A stretch of DNA of 64,000 bases from Cydia pomonella (Eukaryota > Arthropoda > Insecta > Lepidoptera > Tortricidae), in NCBI RefSeq assembly GCF_033807575.1, contig NC_084722.1, positions 180,832 to 244,831 of the forward strand. The letters run 5' to 3'. Position 1 is the first letter of the stretch; each line of letters starts with the position of its first letter. The notes under the pieces are model-generated. The model searched no databases. It was not told the DNA's origin and saw nothing but the letters and a program-made list of their open reading frames with translations. The position numbers were made by a program, and so were the translations under genes. This document shows, piece after piece, positions 52,901 to 62,231 of this stretch.

Positions 52901-55411
52901 GCTACGTCACGGTCGTAGTAATAAATGACGTCATAGATAATGTTGCTAGGAAGTAGAAGTGAGGTTGTCTGGAAGAGATCGCTTTTTAGCGATAAGACCG
53001 CCTATTGTTTACCTCTTCTTTATGTGTTGTATTATTTGTACTGTTTCTGTATTGAGGTGTGCAATAAAGTATATTTGTATTGTATTGTATTGTAAGATTG
53101 AAATTACCAGTGTAAGGTTTATAAATGTCGTAAATATTACGTAGGTATTTTAATACTCAAAAAATTAAGAAATTCATCTTTATACATATATTATTATGAC
53201 GTCAGTTATATATTTCCATAATTACAAGTAACTTAAGACAAAATAGCAAAAACGGAACTGTGTTTAATGTTTATAGTTTCGTCATGTTCGTCTGTAGCCG
53301 ATTTTTTTTGTGGTCGAATCTTCTTTCGTTTCATATCGATAAGATTTTGTAGAGCTCCTTTACTGGGCGGAATACCTATATACGAAATCACGATTTCCGT
53401 TATTGTACAAAATTATCATAGGTAAGATTTCGTAACTTGACGAAGTGTTTTTTTTTTCAACACTACTTATATTGTAAATAAGTAATTTCCGCTTATATTG
53501 TACACAATAGGGAACTCCACCTTTACACCTCCAAATTTTATTAGTATTAGTACTCTGACATTGGGGACCTTTTACATCTCCAGATTTAATGTGTTTTTAA
53601 CCATAGAGACTATACATCTCTATTGTATTGTAGTCATTATTTATTTTAAGATTATTATAATGTAATGTTTACCCAGGTATTGGCTGTTGTATTTATAAAT
53701 GTTGTTATGTATTTTTAATGTCACTATATGATGTTACTATAAATGTTGTATTGACTTGTAAAAGAGCCCTTGAGGCCTACTTGCAGAAAAAATTCTTGAA
53801 TTTTGCACCAAATGTTATCGTAAATTGAGGAAAATAACTGACAATACTAGGCAAAATGGTTTACGGTCTGTGCTAGTGCTGCTCTCTGGAGGCAGAACAT
53901 TGCAGTAATACTCCCTATTGATCGGCACCCGTATGCCATTTATTTGGTTTCCAGTTCCAGTTTACTTGGAAACTTACGTATAGAGTCCGACAAAGCTAAC
54001 TTTCCACCGAATTAAATAGAGCAAAGTGAGGAGTGGCATTATAAACGTTACATTTTCATAGAAATTAGATGCTAGTAATTTTGACATTTCCACACAGAGT
54101 GCAGAGTTAGCTTGTTCAGACTCTATTCATTTTTCCTGGCATCCAATTGGTATAAAATGAAAAAAAAAATGGTCAAAGTCGTTAGATTTTCACCAAGCTA
54201 CGTGGGCAGCGATTTTGATAGCCCAGACAGTGCAAGTGTTGCTTAAACGTTATAATCTCACAGAAATTTGACGTTTAAAATAACACTTGCACCGTCTAGG
54301 CTATCATAATCGCTGCAAACTTGGCTTGGTCTAACTCTAACTTTATTCTTACGCAGGCGATCATAGGCTTCCGCGAAACGGAACGTAGTTCATGGAGCCC
54401 GACCAACGAAGCTGTCATCTCGCGTATACGCGGCGTTTTCCCCCGCACCGGGACGGACTCGGAACTCCTGCCGGCTGCCCACGTACTGGACCTGGCCGCC
54501 GCTGGACATATCAAGCCTCACATTGATGCGGTTCGGGTGAGTCTGCGCAGCAGTTGTTGCGCAATAAAATCTACATTGACCTAAACCATATTTCAGTTTT
54601 GGTCAATGTAGGTTGATGTTTTCAACTGATCCTTGTTTCATTTTCTCCGTTACAGTTTTGCGGTGGGGTCATCGCGGGCCTATGTCTACTCTCTGATGCT
54701 GTGATGCGGCTGCAGCATGAGACCCATAAGCATCTCGGTCTAGACGCCTTGCTGCAACGCCGGGCGTTGTATATCATGAGGTAAGCCTGTTTCCGTTCTG
54801 CGGTGGGGTGATACTAGGTCTGACTCTCCTGTCTGATGCTGAGATATGTCTGCAACACGAGGCCCATAAGCATCTTGGTCTAGACGCCTTGCTGCAACGC
54901 CGGGCGCTGTATATCATGAGGTAAGCCTGTTTCCGTTCTGCGGTGGGGAGATAGCGGGTCTGTGCCTCCTGTTTGATGTTGTCTTGTCTAGACGCCTTGC
55001 GGCAATGGCAGGTGCTACATATCATGAGGTAAGCCGATTGGCAATATTATTATTCAGAGCCCACTGTGTCCCACTGCTGGGCAAAGGCTTCCTCCCCTCT
55101 TTTTACATTCTTCTCTGTTTTGCGTTATATCTGGCCAGCCTCTCAAAAAGGAGTCCAAGTTATCGTGACGAGGTCTACCGGCACACGAGTCGTCCGGCAT
55201 ATTTGGCATTATTATATATTCATGTATTCTTACCTACTTTATAGCAGCTTACCTTGTTACATGCTTTGTCTGTTTCAGTGGCGTGTCTCGGTACGAATAC
55301 ACGCACGCAGTCCTTGGAGGCGAGGAAAGTGTGTGGCGCGGAGAGAAGTTGCCGCGACGGAGGCGGGTCGCCGTCATACTGCGCAGCCAGCCCCGGCCGG
55401 ACCGGACCTGA
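46972..55411 (+). CDS. ALKBH7: Alpha-ketoglutarate-dependent dioxygenase AlkB homolog 7, mitochondrial
   Basis: Five coding exons: 46972-47080, 47606-47790, 54357-54536, 54656-54780 and 55279-55411. All junctions are GT-AG, and the phases join without a frame break to give 243 residues. Residues 1-30 (MRGLTFSVLRRCRTGLWRPA) are Arg-rich without acids, as in a mitochondrial presequence. The 2OG-Fe(II) core follows: RYEFDHWDN/AIIGFRETE, then HIKPHIDAV with the iron-binding H153-x-D155, FCGGVIAGLCLLSDAVMRL, the distal H209 in RYEYTHAV, and RRRRVAVILRSQP with R235 as the likely 2-oxoglutarate anchor. The spacing fits the ALKBH7 family, whose members are mitochondrial and act in programmed necrosis and RNA or protein metabolism, with the substrate still debated. 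Intron 2 (6.6 kb) holds a full LINE and two MITEs. Exon 4 has two tandem relics downstream. The start is the first ATG before the presequence. Confidence 0.92.
47314..47575 (+). repeat. Repeat family F, copy 2, in ALKBH7 intron 1
   Basis: GTTTTTGTCAAAAATGTCAT, CAGGCAACTAATACTTATTG, GATCAGCTCGATGGTACCAT, AATATTGCATTGTCACCCAA. It matches 5030-5365 up to about 30 bp before the exon 2 acceptor at 47605. Confidence 0.7.
48222..49013 (+). CDS. LINE ORF1 protein, coiled coil plus nucleic-acid-binding domain
   Basis: 263 codons from the first ATG (MEEQFDLLWKKLKDELEKQT). The same frame is open upstream without ATG to 48165. Residues about 1-75 are a Leu/Glu/Lys coiled coil (FDEKLKPIIQENTEMKIEID, KLKSTVKRLEI). 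About 75-205 resembles the RRM/CTD part of L1-type ORF1 proteins: NNIILFGIKEEE, SEVQRIGKKEDSRIRPIKLV, ISVTEDFSKETLEKRK and KYAIIKNDKLIV. The tail is Lys/Pro/Ser-rich and basic. Such proteins bind element RNA as trimers and act as chaperones. It ends 204 bp before the first ORF2 ATG and overlaps the open ORF2 frame. Confidence 0.8.
   Translation: MEEQFDLLWKKLKDELEKQTTAITESVHTSLSLAFDEKLKPIIQENTEMKIEIDKLKSTVKRLEIDSRKNNIILFGIKEEENENIELMDIVLETLNGINKNSIKSNDWDRWEISEVQRIGKKEDSRIRPIKLVLTLGWRKMELLKNRKNFPKNISVTEDFSKETLEKRKALVPKMIEARESGKYAIIKNDKLIVKEKREKKENNDKRKRVPSSPPKTPPSNFSTTTGENRVPHSQPNKVPKTNNYKIITKEGSSLEQTQSKNN
49217..51979 (+). CDS. LINE ORF2: endonuclease and reverse transcriptase
   Basis: 920 codons from the first ATG. 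The N-terminal endonuclease of the APE fold shows GISEVRRMGD (catalytic Glu), VQVYSPTEQ, LMGDFNAQIGNR, RWTWSSPDGRYKNEIDYIL and NHRMVR (terminal His). The reverse transcriptase follows: GNRDDIGNYRPISLMSNMYK, EQAGFRNNYSTVDHI, CCFVDYCKAFDSLDH, GVRQGDPLSPKLF, LRFADDIVVFA with FADD at about 662-665, and YLGQLI. The C-terminus has YGCQTWAL and RGRQFKRWSDEIEDM then EEWRRLGEAFAQRH. The frame is open upstream to 48989, and the conserved endonuclease start IATINVRTL (49160-49186) lies before any ATG. Translation may therefore depend on ORF1, or use a non-AUG start. All key residues are present. Confidence 0.9.
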   Translation: MALENINWSIIGISEVRRMGDKIEDYGDFVLYSKGETPGQYGVGFMIHKELKHNIVEVQGISERIAVLKIMLPLHKNEWTIVQVYSPTEQSSDSTINEFYKKLNDTLTKISPTNLILMGDFNAQIGNRRDGEEIIMGPHYQGKRTRNGQKLIDLAFEQHLVILNSIYKKKQNRRWTWSSPDGRYKNEIDYILTNRARSFEDCNVIAKLNFNTNHRMVRTQLKPTPIKSTRKFTKHQKDIMKNNEPQLTNKQVEEELMNMDEDLSEWNILEIYNKLANILSKYNNGKMRFGKGKDILSEKTKQIMENRAKLLETSPKTAEIRRVITQLSKELRTNMRKDRKDHRLRTLENLIEKTGGTKKAMKLLQGKEQWIPKLKNSFGKDKTKRPDIISTATDYYSDLYSKKSSTEQIELPDSDKVPSIMQSEVEKAISTQKRDKALGPDNISNEAILETKEIITPLLTKIFNIILETEKIPKSWTVSSIKLLHKKGNRDDIGNYRPISLMSNMYKVFSKIILNRITKTLDENQPREQAGFRNNYSTVDHIHVARQIAEKCKEYNIHYHCCFVDYCKAFDSLDHSKIWKALLNQGVEHKYIRIIKNIYTGTTARIKLEKEGCDINIQRGVRQGDPLSPKLFTAVLEEVFRKFDWSNNGLNINGEKLTHLRFADDIVVFASTARELQQMLVELNTASKAVGLSMNLQKTKAMTTNSMEATEIKIDDNTIEYVTEYIYLGQLISNHDSTTKEIDRRIGNAWKRYWSLKEVMKNSQTSMHIKRKLFNTCILPIFTYGCQTWALTKAQCKRLSITQRAMERSILKRRRIDKTSNKDLRDKTGFTDVTYKTKQLKWKWAGHTIRGGDKWSKIVTLWHPRGHKRNRGRQFKRWSDEIEDMAGRTKIWTRLVQNKEEWRRLGEAFAQRHTESVIVD
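52960..53097 (+). repeat. Family E LINE-type 3' tail
   Basis: GGTTGTCTGGAAGAGATCGC, TTTTTAGCGATAAGACCGCC, GTGCAATAAAGTATATTTGT and ATTGT repeats. It lies in ALKBH7 intron 2. Confidence 0.65.
53984..54126. mobile_element. 143-bp MITE in ALKBH7 intron 2
   Basis: AGAGTCCGACAAAGCTAACT at the left is mirrored by GTTAGCTTGTTCAGACTCT at the right. Its centre contains GTGAGGAGTGGCATTATAAA. A diverged relative may lie at 62905-63010. Confidence 0.65.
54172..54343. mobile_element. MITE ending next to ALKBH7 exon 3
   Basis: AGCGATTTTGATAGCCCAGA, CAGTGCAAGTGTT is mirrored by AACACTTGCACCGTCTAGGC, TATCATAATCGCT. Outer arms GTTAGATTTTCACCAAGC and ACTTGGCTTGGTCTAAC are also inverted. TTTGACGTTTAAAATAACAC is shared with 24137-24292. 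The right end lies about 14 bp before the exon 3 boundary at 54357. Confidence 0.7.
54796..54920 (+). pseudogene. Second copy of ALKBH7 exon 4
   Basis: 125 bp, the same length as exon 4 (54656-54780), and open in the same phase, reading FCGGVILGLTLLSDAEICLQ and HEAHKHLGLDALLQRRALYI. The donor (ATGAG/GTAAGC) is kept. The acceptor is lost: exon 4 has CCGTTACAGTTTTGCGG, whereas this copy has CCGTTCTGCGG. The last 60 bp are almost identical to exon 4, while the first half is clearly diverged. It is probably not spliced. Confidence 0.85.
54936..55028 (+). pseudogene. Third, deleted copy of ALKBH7 exon 4
   Basis: Starts TTCTGCGGTGGGGAGATAGC and ends GCTACATATCATGAG before GTAAGC. A 32-bp internal deletion breaks the frame, and the acceptor is missing as in copy 2. 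The spacing from copy 2 is the same 140 bp. Confidence 0.8.
55050..55205 (-). mobile_element. LINE ORF2 C-terminal fragment in ALKBH7 intron 4
   Basis: The minus strand reads GRPRHDNLDSFLRGWPDITQ, then NREECKKRG, with a frameshift before the AFAQQWD-type end (CCCACTGCTGGGCAAAGGC on the plus strand). It is the same terminus as 32425-32580. Confidence 0.65.
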
Positions 55412-55435
55412 ACCCTAAACCTGGCAACCTTATAT

Positions 55436-55441
55436 AATAAA
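55436..55441 (+). terminator. Polyadenylation signal of ALKBH7
   Basis: AATAAA begins 25 bp after the stop codon at 55409-55411. A second AATAAA at about 55717 would give a longer 3' UTR. Confidence 0.55.
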
Positions 55442-56023
55442 CCAGGTGTCCTGTAGGTAAATAATGGACAACTTCTATACCTTGACTTGACTGTACCTAC
55501 ATGTCAACTGACCAATGCAGTACCTAATGCAATATGATATTTAAAATACTAGTTTATACTTATATATGTAGTGTCTGTTAATAGATAATTTGCCAAAATT
55601 TCAATTACACCTTGAATAGTTGGTCAACTAAGATATATATAAATGACAGTATTGTGTGATTTAGAGAAGTATGATATGAACCATTCATTTAATTGTTATT
55701 ATTTTAGAAAATGTTAAATAAAACAAGCAATTAAAATAACTTCGTTTATTATTTCCATATCATACTTTAGCTCTATTTAAAACTACTTTAGTTTATGTTT
55801 TAGCGTAATAATAACTGTTACCTACTCGTTGGAAAACTCAATCAATTAAGTATCGTATTTTCGTGCGAAAAATTCCAAATTCATAAACATTATGGGACAA
55901 TCTACAACTACACAAATCGACCTATCCCCACAGTAAGCTTGTGTTGGGGGTACTAGACGACGATAGTATAATAGATAAATACTTAAATACATAGAAAACA
56001 TGATATAAATATAATATGATAGT

Positions 56024-58320
56024 CAGGGGCGGATTAAGAAGGCGCGGGGCCCTTAGCACAATAGATCGCGGGGCCCCCTGGTTTGAAAAAAAAAGACGTC
56101 GGACTCGCACCCCGAGGATTCAGTACCGTCACAACATTTTTAAGATGTCTTAATTTTTTTCACTCGTTCTCGATTAGTTTTAACATGTTACGCAGTGTAT
56201 TGTTTAGGGTTTCGTAGTGACCTAGAAACTTATAGTTTCGCCATGTCCGTCTGTCCGAGGGTTTTCTCCGTGATCTTTAGTGCTAGATAGCTGTAATTTA
56301 GCATGGATACATAAATTATGCATTACTAAGAACGGGTAAAATAAAAACTTCAAAAAAATTAGGATACCTCCCATACAAAATGCTTTTTCTTTGAGTTTTT
56401 TTGCTTTGACCCTGTAGTGCGGCGTATGGTCGGATAAGGTCTTTCAAAACGAGTAACGGTCTCCAAAAACCTTTTTTTAATAAAGTTATTATTTTCGGAA
56501 ATAATCGTTCCGAAAGAAAGAAAAAATACTTTCAATGAAAACTATAGCGAAAATGATCGGTTTAGTCGCTTTTGGGTTATTGCAAAAAATCTTCTCTTCT
56601 TACTAAAAAGACGTACATAGCGCTGCAAAGGTCCCTTAGGCTTGTAATGTAATGTAAAAGATATTTACTAATAGCCCCCGTTTGGCCTTTATTGACTGAA
56701 TGGTAACAATAGTAAAAATAAAGTAAAAAGAAAAGTTCACGGAGCCCCTATACAAGAAATGTTTTTTTGTGTCTGTTGTTCGTGTCATCCACGAAGACGC
56801 GCCCCAGTCCTCCTCCCAATCGCCTATAGTACCTACAAGTGTGGTGTGCAACCTTTTAGTAGTATAGTAAGGCTATCTATACACATTGATTAGTAGACAT
56901 AATTACACTGCCAAAACGTTGCAGATTTGTACTTTAAGCGATTAGGAAGAAGAGCGGGGCGCGTCTTCGTGGATGACACGAAGTATAGGTATATGACATT
57001 ATTTAAAATCCGGAGTATTTTACTTATTTGTTAATTTGAAGGAATTCAGATTTATTTATTTTTTATTTAGCCATTTTAAAAGAGCCTAATCTTAATGAAG
57101 TTGTGTTATTTTATCATAGTTCCTTTCTTTTATATAGGTTTCGTCCTACCTTCGATTTTCATCATCAGATCAGGTCAATTTTGACAAATGGTCAAAAAAT
57201 AATTTGCAGATGGTTTGCAGATTTTGAAAACAACTTACGAGTATTGCAAGTCAAATAAAAGCATGTAGGTATCCCTACAACGTTTAACAACATCAATATT
57301 ATTAAGTATAATAAATAAAAGCTTGTAAAAATTGGTTAAAAGTGAGTCGGACCTAAGAAGTGGGAACTAATGGCTAAGTGAGCCAAAAAACAAGGCCGAA
57401 GGCTGAGCTCCACGAGCTGAATATCCAGACCACCCAATTTCGTAGCGTTCCCGTGCGAAGCTGAAGGTCAAGCTGCAGGAAAGCAGAGCCTATAATGAAA
57501 CCAATGCCAGAGTGTGAACGAGGCCGTAGGCCGAGCTCGGTATAAGGGCGGAGACCCGGAGCGTTCTATCGCCGCGCGCCACAATGCAAAGGCTGAATTG
57601 TAGGAGAACAGAGTTTGGAATTGAACCAATGTGATCTCGGCTCGTCTGCTGCTCGAAAGTGCGACTTTACATCCGGCCTATGCGAATACAACGCCCTGCA
57701 TAGGGGCCCCGCTGTTTTCTTTTTATAACATTTTGACAATTCGATCATATGCATCACGGCTTTGCAGCAACTCGGCATATTTTGGGCGCCCGGCCAGCCG
57801 TAGAGGAGCGCGTCCTTTGGCCTACTACGGGCTCAAAGCTGATCATCATTAGGCATTAGCTGTAAGGTGCAATTTGTTATTTGAAATAATAATTAATTAA
57901 TAAATCACCCTTCCTTGCTTTTCACTAATATGTTTTTAAACACAGTATCTTCTTTTGTTCGTTTCCGAGCTCTGCTGTTTCCTGCAGCTTAGCTATGCAC
58001 AAAAGTTTTGACACACTCTGCACCTTCGGTTTTATGCTAAACTCTGCTCTTGGTCTTTGCGTAAGCCTAAAAATTCTATAGTTGGAATCTTTATAAAGAA
58101 AAATAGACAGGATAATAATTGATCAATATTGTTACCGACTTACGAAATAAATACATTGTAAATAAAATGTGGTAGTACAGGATCCGCGGAGTGTGAGTTC
58201 TACTGGAACTTGGCCGGTTCCGCGTGCCGAAATCGCATGGTCAGGGTCGGAGCGCGGGGCCCCCCTAGGCGCGGGGCCCTTAGCATATGCTTTTTCTGCT
58301 GTTCGGTTAATCCGCCACTG
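56024..58320. mobile_element. 2.3-kb hAT-like non-autonomous transposon
   Basis: Left end CAGGGGCGGATTAAG, right end GGTTAATCCGCCACTG: inverted copies with the CAG(T/G)GGCGGATTA form of hAT elements. ATGATAGT lies directly outside both ends (56016-56023 and 58321-58328), the 8-bp duplication expected for hAT. Subterminal GCGCGGGGCCCTTAGCA occurs at both ends. No transposase frame is present. The interior holds a repeat related to 176-425 and an inverted pair (TCATCCACGAAGACGCGCCC at 56786, GGCGCGTCTTCGTGGATGAC at 56958). Confidence 0.85.
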
Positions 58321-58504
58321 ATGATAGTGATAACAAATTCATGTGTAATAATTTATTACTAATAAATTTATAGTCTGTCAAGCCGTTTCCGTCTGTTTCT
58401 ACAAAAAAGCGGCCAGTTTAAAAAATTTTGGCGCGAATCTCAAATAGAAAATTTGAATATCGCGCCTTTTTCTACTGCCAAGCCAAGTTGGGTTTGTTTG
58501 AGTA

Positions 58505-60264
58505 AGGTGACTGTGGGCAAGACCGGCATACTTTATTTATTTTTTACATTGGAGTATTCTAGCTCCGTTAATTATTCACTTACGTGACCGCTTGTAATCA
58601 CATACGATGAAGAATTTCATATATAATAATTAAGCTATAGTGACAGATCATTTTAATCATTAATTAAGCAAAAACAATAGTATTTTTAAAAATTCGGCGA
58701 GAAGACGGACTTCCCGTGTAGTTTAAGGTAAGTCCGTCTAGTAACGTTATCAGCCATACTATGGGTGCTTATGTGTTCGTATTAGAATCCTTACAAAGAA
58801 TGAAACCAGACAATGAAAAGTGTACTCTAAACTTGTTAATATAGGGTTTAGATTCGAAATAAACACAATTTTTCTTATTAAAAGGTAAGTCCGGCATATA
58901 CTACGTAAATGGGGTGGTAAACCTTTTTTGGAAAATAATTATACGTACTTATTTTTTTTCTTCTCAAATAAAATACCAATAGTTATTTTAAATTTACTCG
59001 TTGTTTTAAATTTACGGAGATCAAAGAGGGTTACATAAATAAGCTCATAGTAGTAGCAAGTTTAAATCAAATAGTGATTGGCAAATCAAACTCCATAACA
59101 CAAGTAGGTACCCTACATACGTAAATTTTCAAGATAAGTAAGGCGAAGAACCCACGTCACATAGCGGCGTGGCACGCGTGGTACAGCGTTGGCGTGGCGC
59201 GTAACCTTGTATCACGGTGTAGGCAAATCGCCTAAATCACGATAAGTACAATAAATGTTCCGAAATAAAAATTAAGTATGGACTCGTATGGCTGCAGTGA
59301 TTTTAATCTTCGGAACTATCAAGAAAATATGACTGTACAACCGTATTCTAAAATTCAAGAGGAGTAAAAAGGGTAATAATATGTGTCATAGGTATAATAA
59401 TATAACATATGAAGGCGATGGTCATGGGTTCGAATCCCGGTAGGGTTCGAATCCCATTTGCTTGTATAATCTACACAGATATTTGTTCCTTCAGTCATGT
59501 TTGTTTTTTATATATTTATCTTATCTATATGAGTTTCTATATGTCGTCGCCTAGCATCAATAGTAAAAGCTAAGCTATGCTTAGCTTGCGGCCAATATTT
59601 ATTCATTTATTTACTTAATAGGTATTTTCTTATTTGTATTTTCGGTTACATAGTGCTGAGGATAAAGAACACATTTCTTTACTAGTTTCGAGATTAAAAT
59701 TGTTAATAAATACAAAACACAAACATCATGCGTAATGGCGTAAAGATGCGTATCTGTAGTAACCTTATAAAATCGTAATAAATAATATTGAAGCCATTTA
59801 ACAGTTGGTAACCTCTGATTCAAGGAAAGTCCGGCATATGACGGACTTGCCTTGTGCATAGTAGACGGACTTTCCAACTTAGCAAAATTTTAATGTGATG
59901 AATGATGGAACGTATAATTACAAAACTAAGCCAATATCTTATAATTTAAACACATAATAAAGATTGCCGGGTCTTATATTACTTAAGTAGTCGAGTTCTG
60001 GTGCAAAATCTTGTCACAAACTATTTTTAACAATTTTATTTGCAAAGACTGTCGCACTATCACTTCGAGTTCCATACACGTAATGACTTGTTTACGCGGA
60101 TTGCTCTGAAGTTCGTTGTCACAGCGCCATCTGTTTTAGAGTGAGGGAACTAGCGCGAAAAACTGACTTATAAACTCGACGCCAAAGCGGCAAACGCTTT
60201 CTAATTCAAGAGTTATAATGTGTTGACGGACTTGCCTTGTAGACGGTCTTGCCCACAGTGACCT
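58505..60264. mobile_element. 1.76-kb TA-flanked transposon with subterminal repeats
   Basis: Begins AGGTGACTGTGGGCAAGACC and ends GGTCTTGCCCACAGTGACCT, a 20-bp inverted repeat with one mismatch, with TA on both sides. Motifs built on AAGTCCG(T/G)C and ACGGACTTGCC recur near both ends (about 58700-58735, 58884-58905, 59823-59878, 60226-60245). No transposase frame is present. A family C SINE fragment is nested at 59405-59550. Confidence 0.75.
59405..59550 (+). repeat. Family C tRNA-derived SINE fragment
   Basis: AAGGCGATGGTCATGGGTTC, GAATCCCGGTAGGGTTCGAA (B box duplicated) and CACAGATATTTGTTCCTTCA. It is diverged from 29486-29660. Confidence 0.55.
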
Positions 60265-60518
60265 TATATAATTTCAACTGAAGGATCTTTCCATGGTTTA
60301 TAAAGAACGTAACTTTTTACTTGACAGTGACAGATAATTTGACGTATACTTAGAGTTGCTACATATTATTATGATATTATTCATCTGCAACATAACATAA
60401 GGCTTTGTTTTAGATTTCCCATTATAAATAAAAATAAAAAATATATTTAATACTATTAGGTAGTAAATTCGATTACGAATATTTACTTAATGTATTAATA
60501 TACAGAGCGGCATCAAAA

Positions 60519-62193
60519 ATGTCTCGTCAGACCTCTAGACTGGATGCTAAGAAAGTTGTAAGTATCATCAGGGGCTTATATCGTTTACCTATATCGTTTG
60601 TCGTTGCTTACTAACAATAATCCCTCATTAATTAAGGTCTCATCGGAAGATCGGCGCTGGAAGTCGCCAGCAACATGCTGATATGAGACCGTTTCTTCGC
60701 ACTTTTTATGTTTTTCTGTTTTGTATTATTTTCTCTTTTGTGTATGTGCTAAAGAATTATTATTATTAAAATCTTTTTTATTTGCAGAATTCTGAGCTGT
60801 TGACGCTCACCTACGGCGCGTTGGTGTCCCAGATGTTAAAGGAGACTGATAATCCAGAGGATGTAAACAAACAGCTGGAGAGAATCGGGTACAATATGGG
60901 CATTCGACTTATTGAAGATTTCTTAGCCCGAACTAATGCTACCCGCTGCCTGGAGATGCGGGAAACTGCTGATAAAATTCAGCAGGCATTTAGGTAATTT
61001 AGCTTAGTCAAAATAATGAAAACATCTAAGTAAAACTAGTTTTCAGTGGTGTGAGAAGAGGATTTTAATTAGTAGTGGGTGCAAGTAGAGTAGTGCTAGT
61101 AATAATTACGGGAATAAACAATCAAAACACATCTATATTTAACCCTTTAAGGAACATTTACAACATAGCCAAGGTATTGAGTTCAAGCCTCCTTGTCGTT
61201 CAAGTTGACTCTGGTTAGGATAAAAATGCGAAAAAAAGTCAAGAGTTGTGGAGCCATGCTGACTGCAGCACTCCTAGTTTCATTTCATTTCATTTATTGA
61301 ATGCCAACCATGGTATTACAAGGTATTCACTTATAATAATAACATTATGAAGTACAGCATGGACCCTGCTAGAGCGAGACAAACCTTAAAAATATAACTT
61401 AACCTAGAGAAAAAATAATACAATTTTCAAAATATAAAAATATTGTAATTTATAATATTTTATCTATATTAAATTTATATTGTGTAAATAAATTTTTTGC
61501 ACACAATAAACGTGTAATTTACACTTAAAACTAATACATTACAGTTTAACATGTTCACCACAGAAAGGGGTTAAAAGATGCCCTGCAAAGTATGGTTAAT
61601 TACGAGTTACACTAATTGCCGCAGATTATGTAAGTGTGTTAAGTAAGGCTACTTTTTCAACTAGTTGAGAACTTAATTAACATTTCATTTATTTTAAGCT
61701 AAAACCATAAAAAATGGTTCAATCATAAAACATATGATGTTCCAGACTATACCTGAACATGCAACCGACTGTAACCAGCTGGAGCAGTTCTGGAGATGAG
61801 TTCTCGCTGGTGTGGGACCAGTGCCCGTTGAGCGAGTGGGTGGAGATGCCCAACAACGGCCTCAAGTACTGCATGCTGATACCGGGGGCCATTCGAGGTG
61901 CATTGCAAATGGTGCAGCTGGAGGTCCAGAGCTGGTTTGTTCAGGTAAATCATCTTTAAATAGTATTCGAACTCTCATTCTTTCTCCAGACAGTTATGAC
62001 CTTCAAGAAGAGTCCAAGGGCGACATTAATTGCTTACCTTCAGGCAATACGTCTTCTTGTTTGCCTCCTTTAACGTAAAAAAAAAAAAAAAAAAACAAAT
62101 ATACAGGCTGATTTTATTTGTTTGGCCATTATTTGCATTTTCGGGGGTTGGGCCCATAGTAAAGTTTAGTCTGACATGCATATTCACTCCTCA

Positions 62194-62231
<38 letters not shown>

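Noticed and set aside
54796..54920. Exon 4 copy 2 as a functional alternative exon of ALKBH7
   Set aside because: It is open in the right frame with a good donor, but the acceptor AG and its pyrimidine tract are gone, and only 15 bp separate it from exon 4. It is listed as a relic instead.
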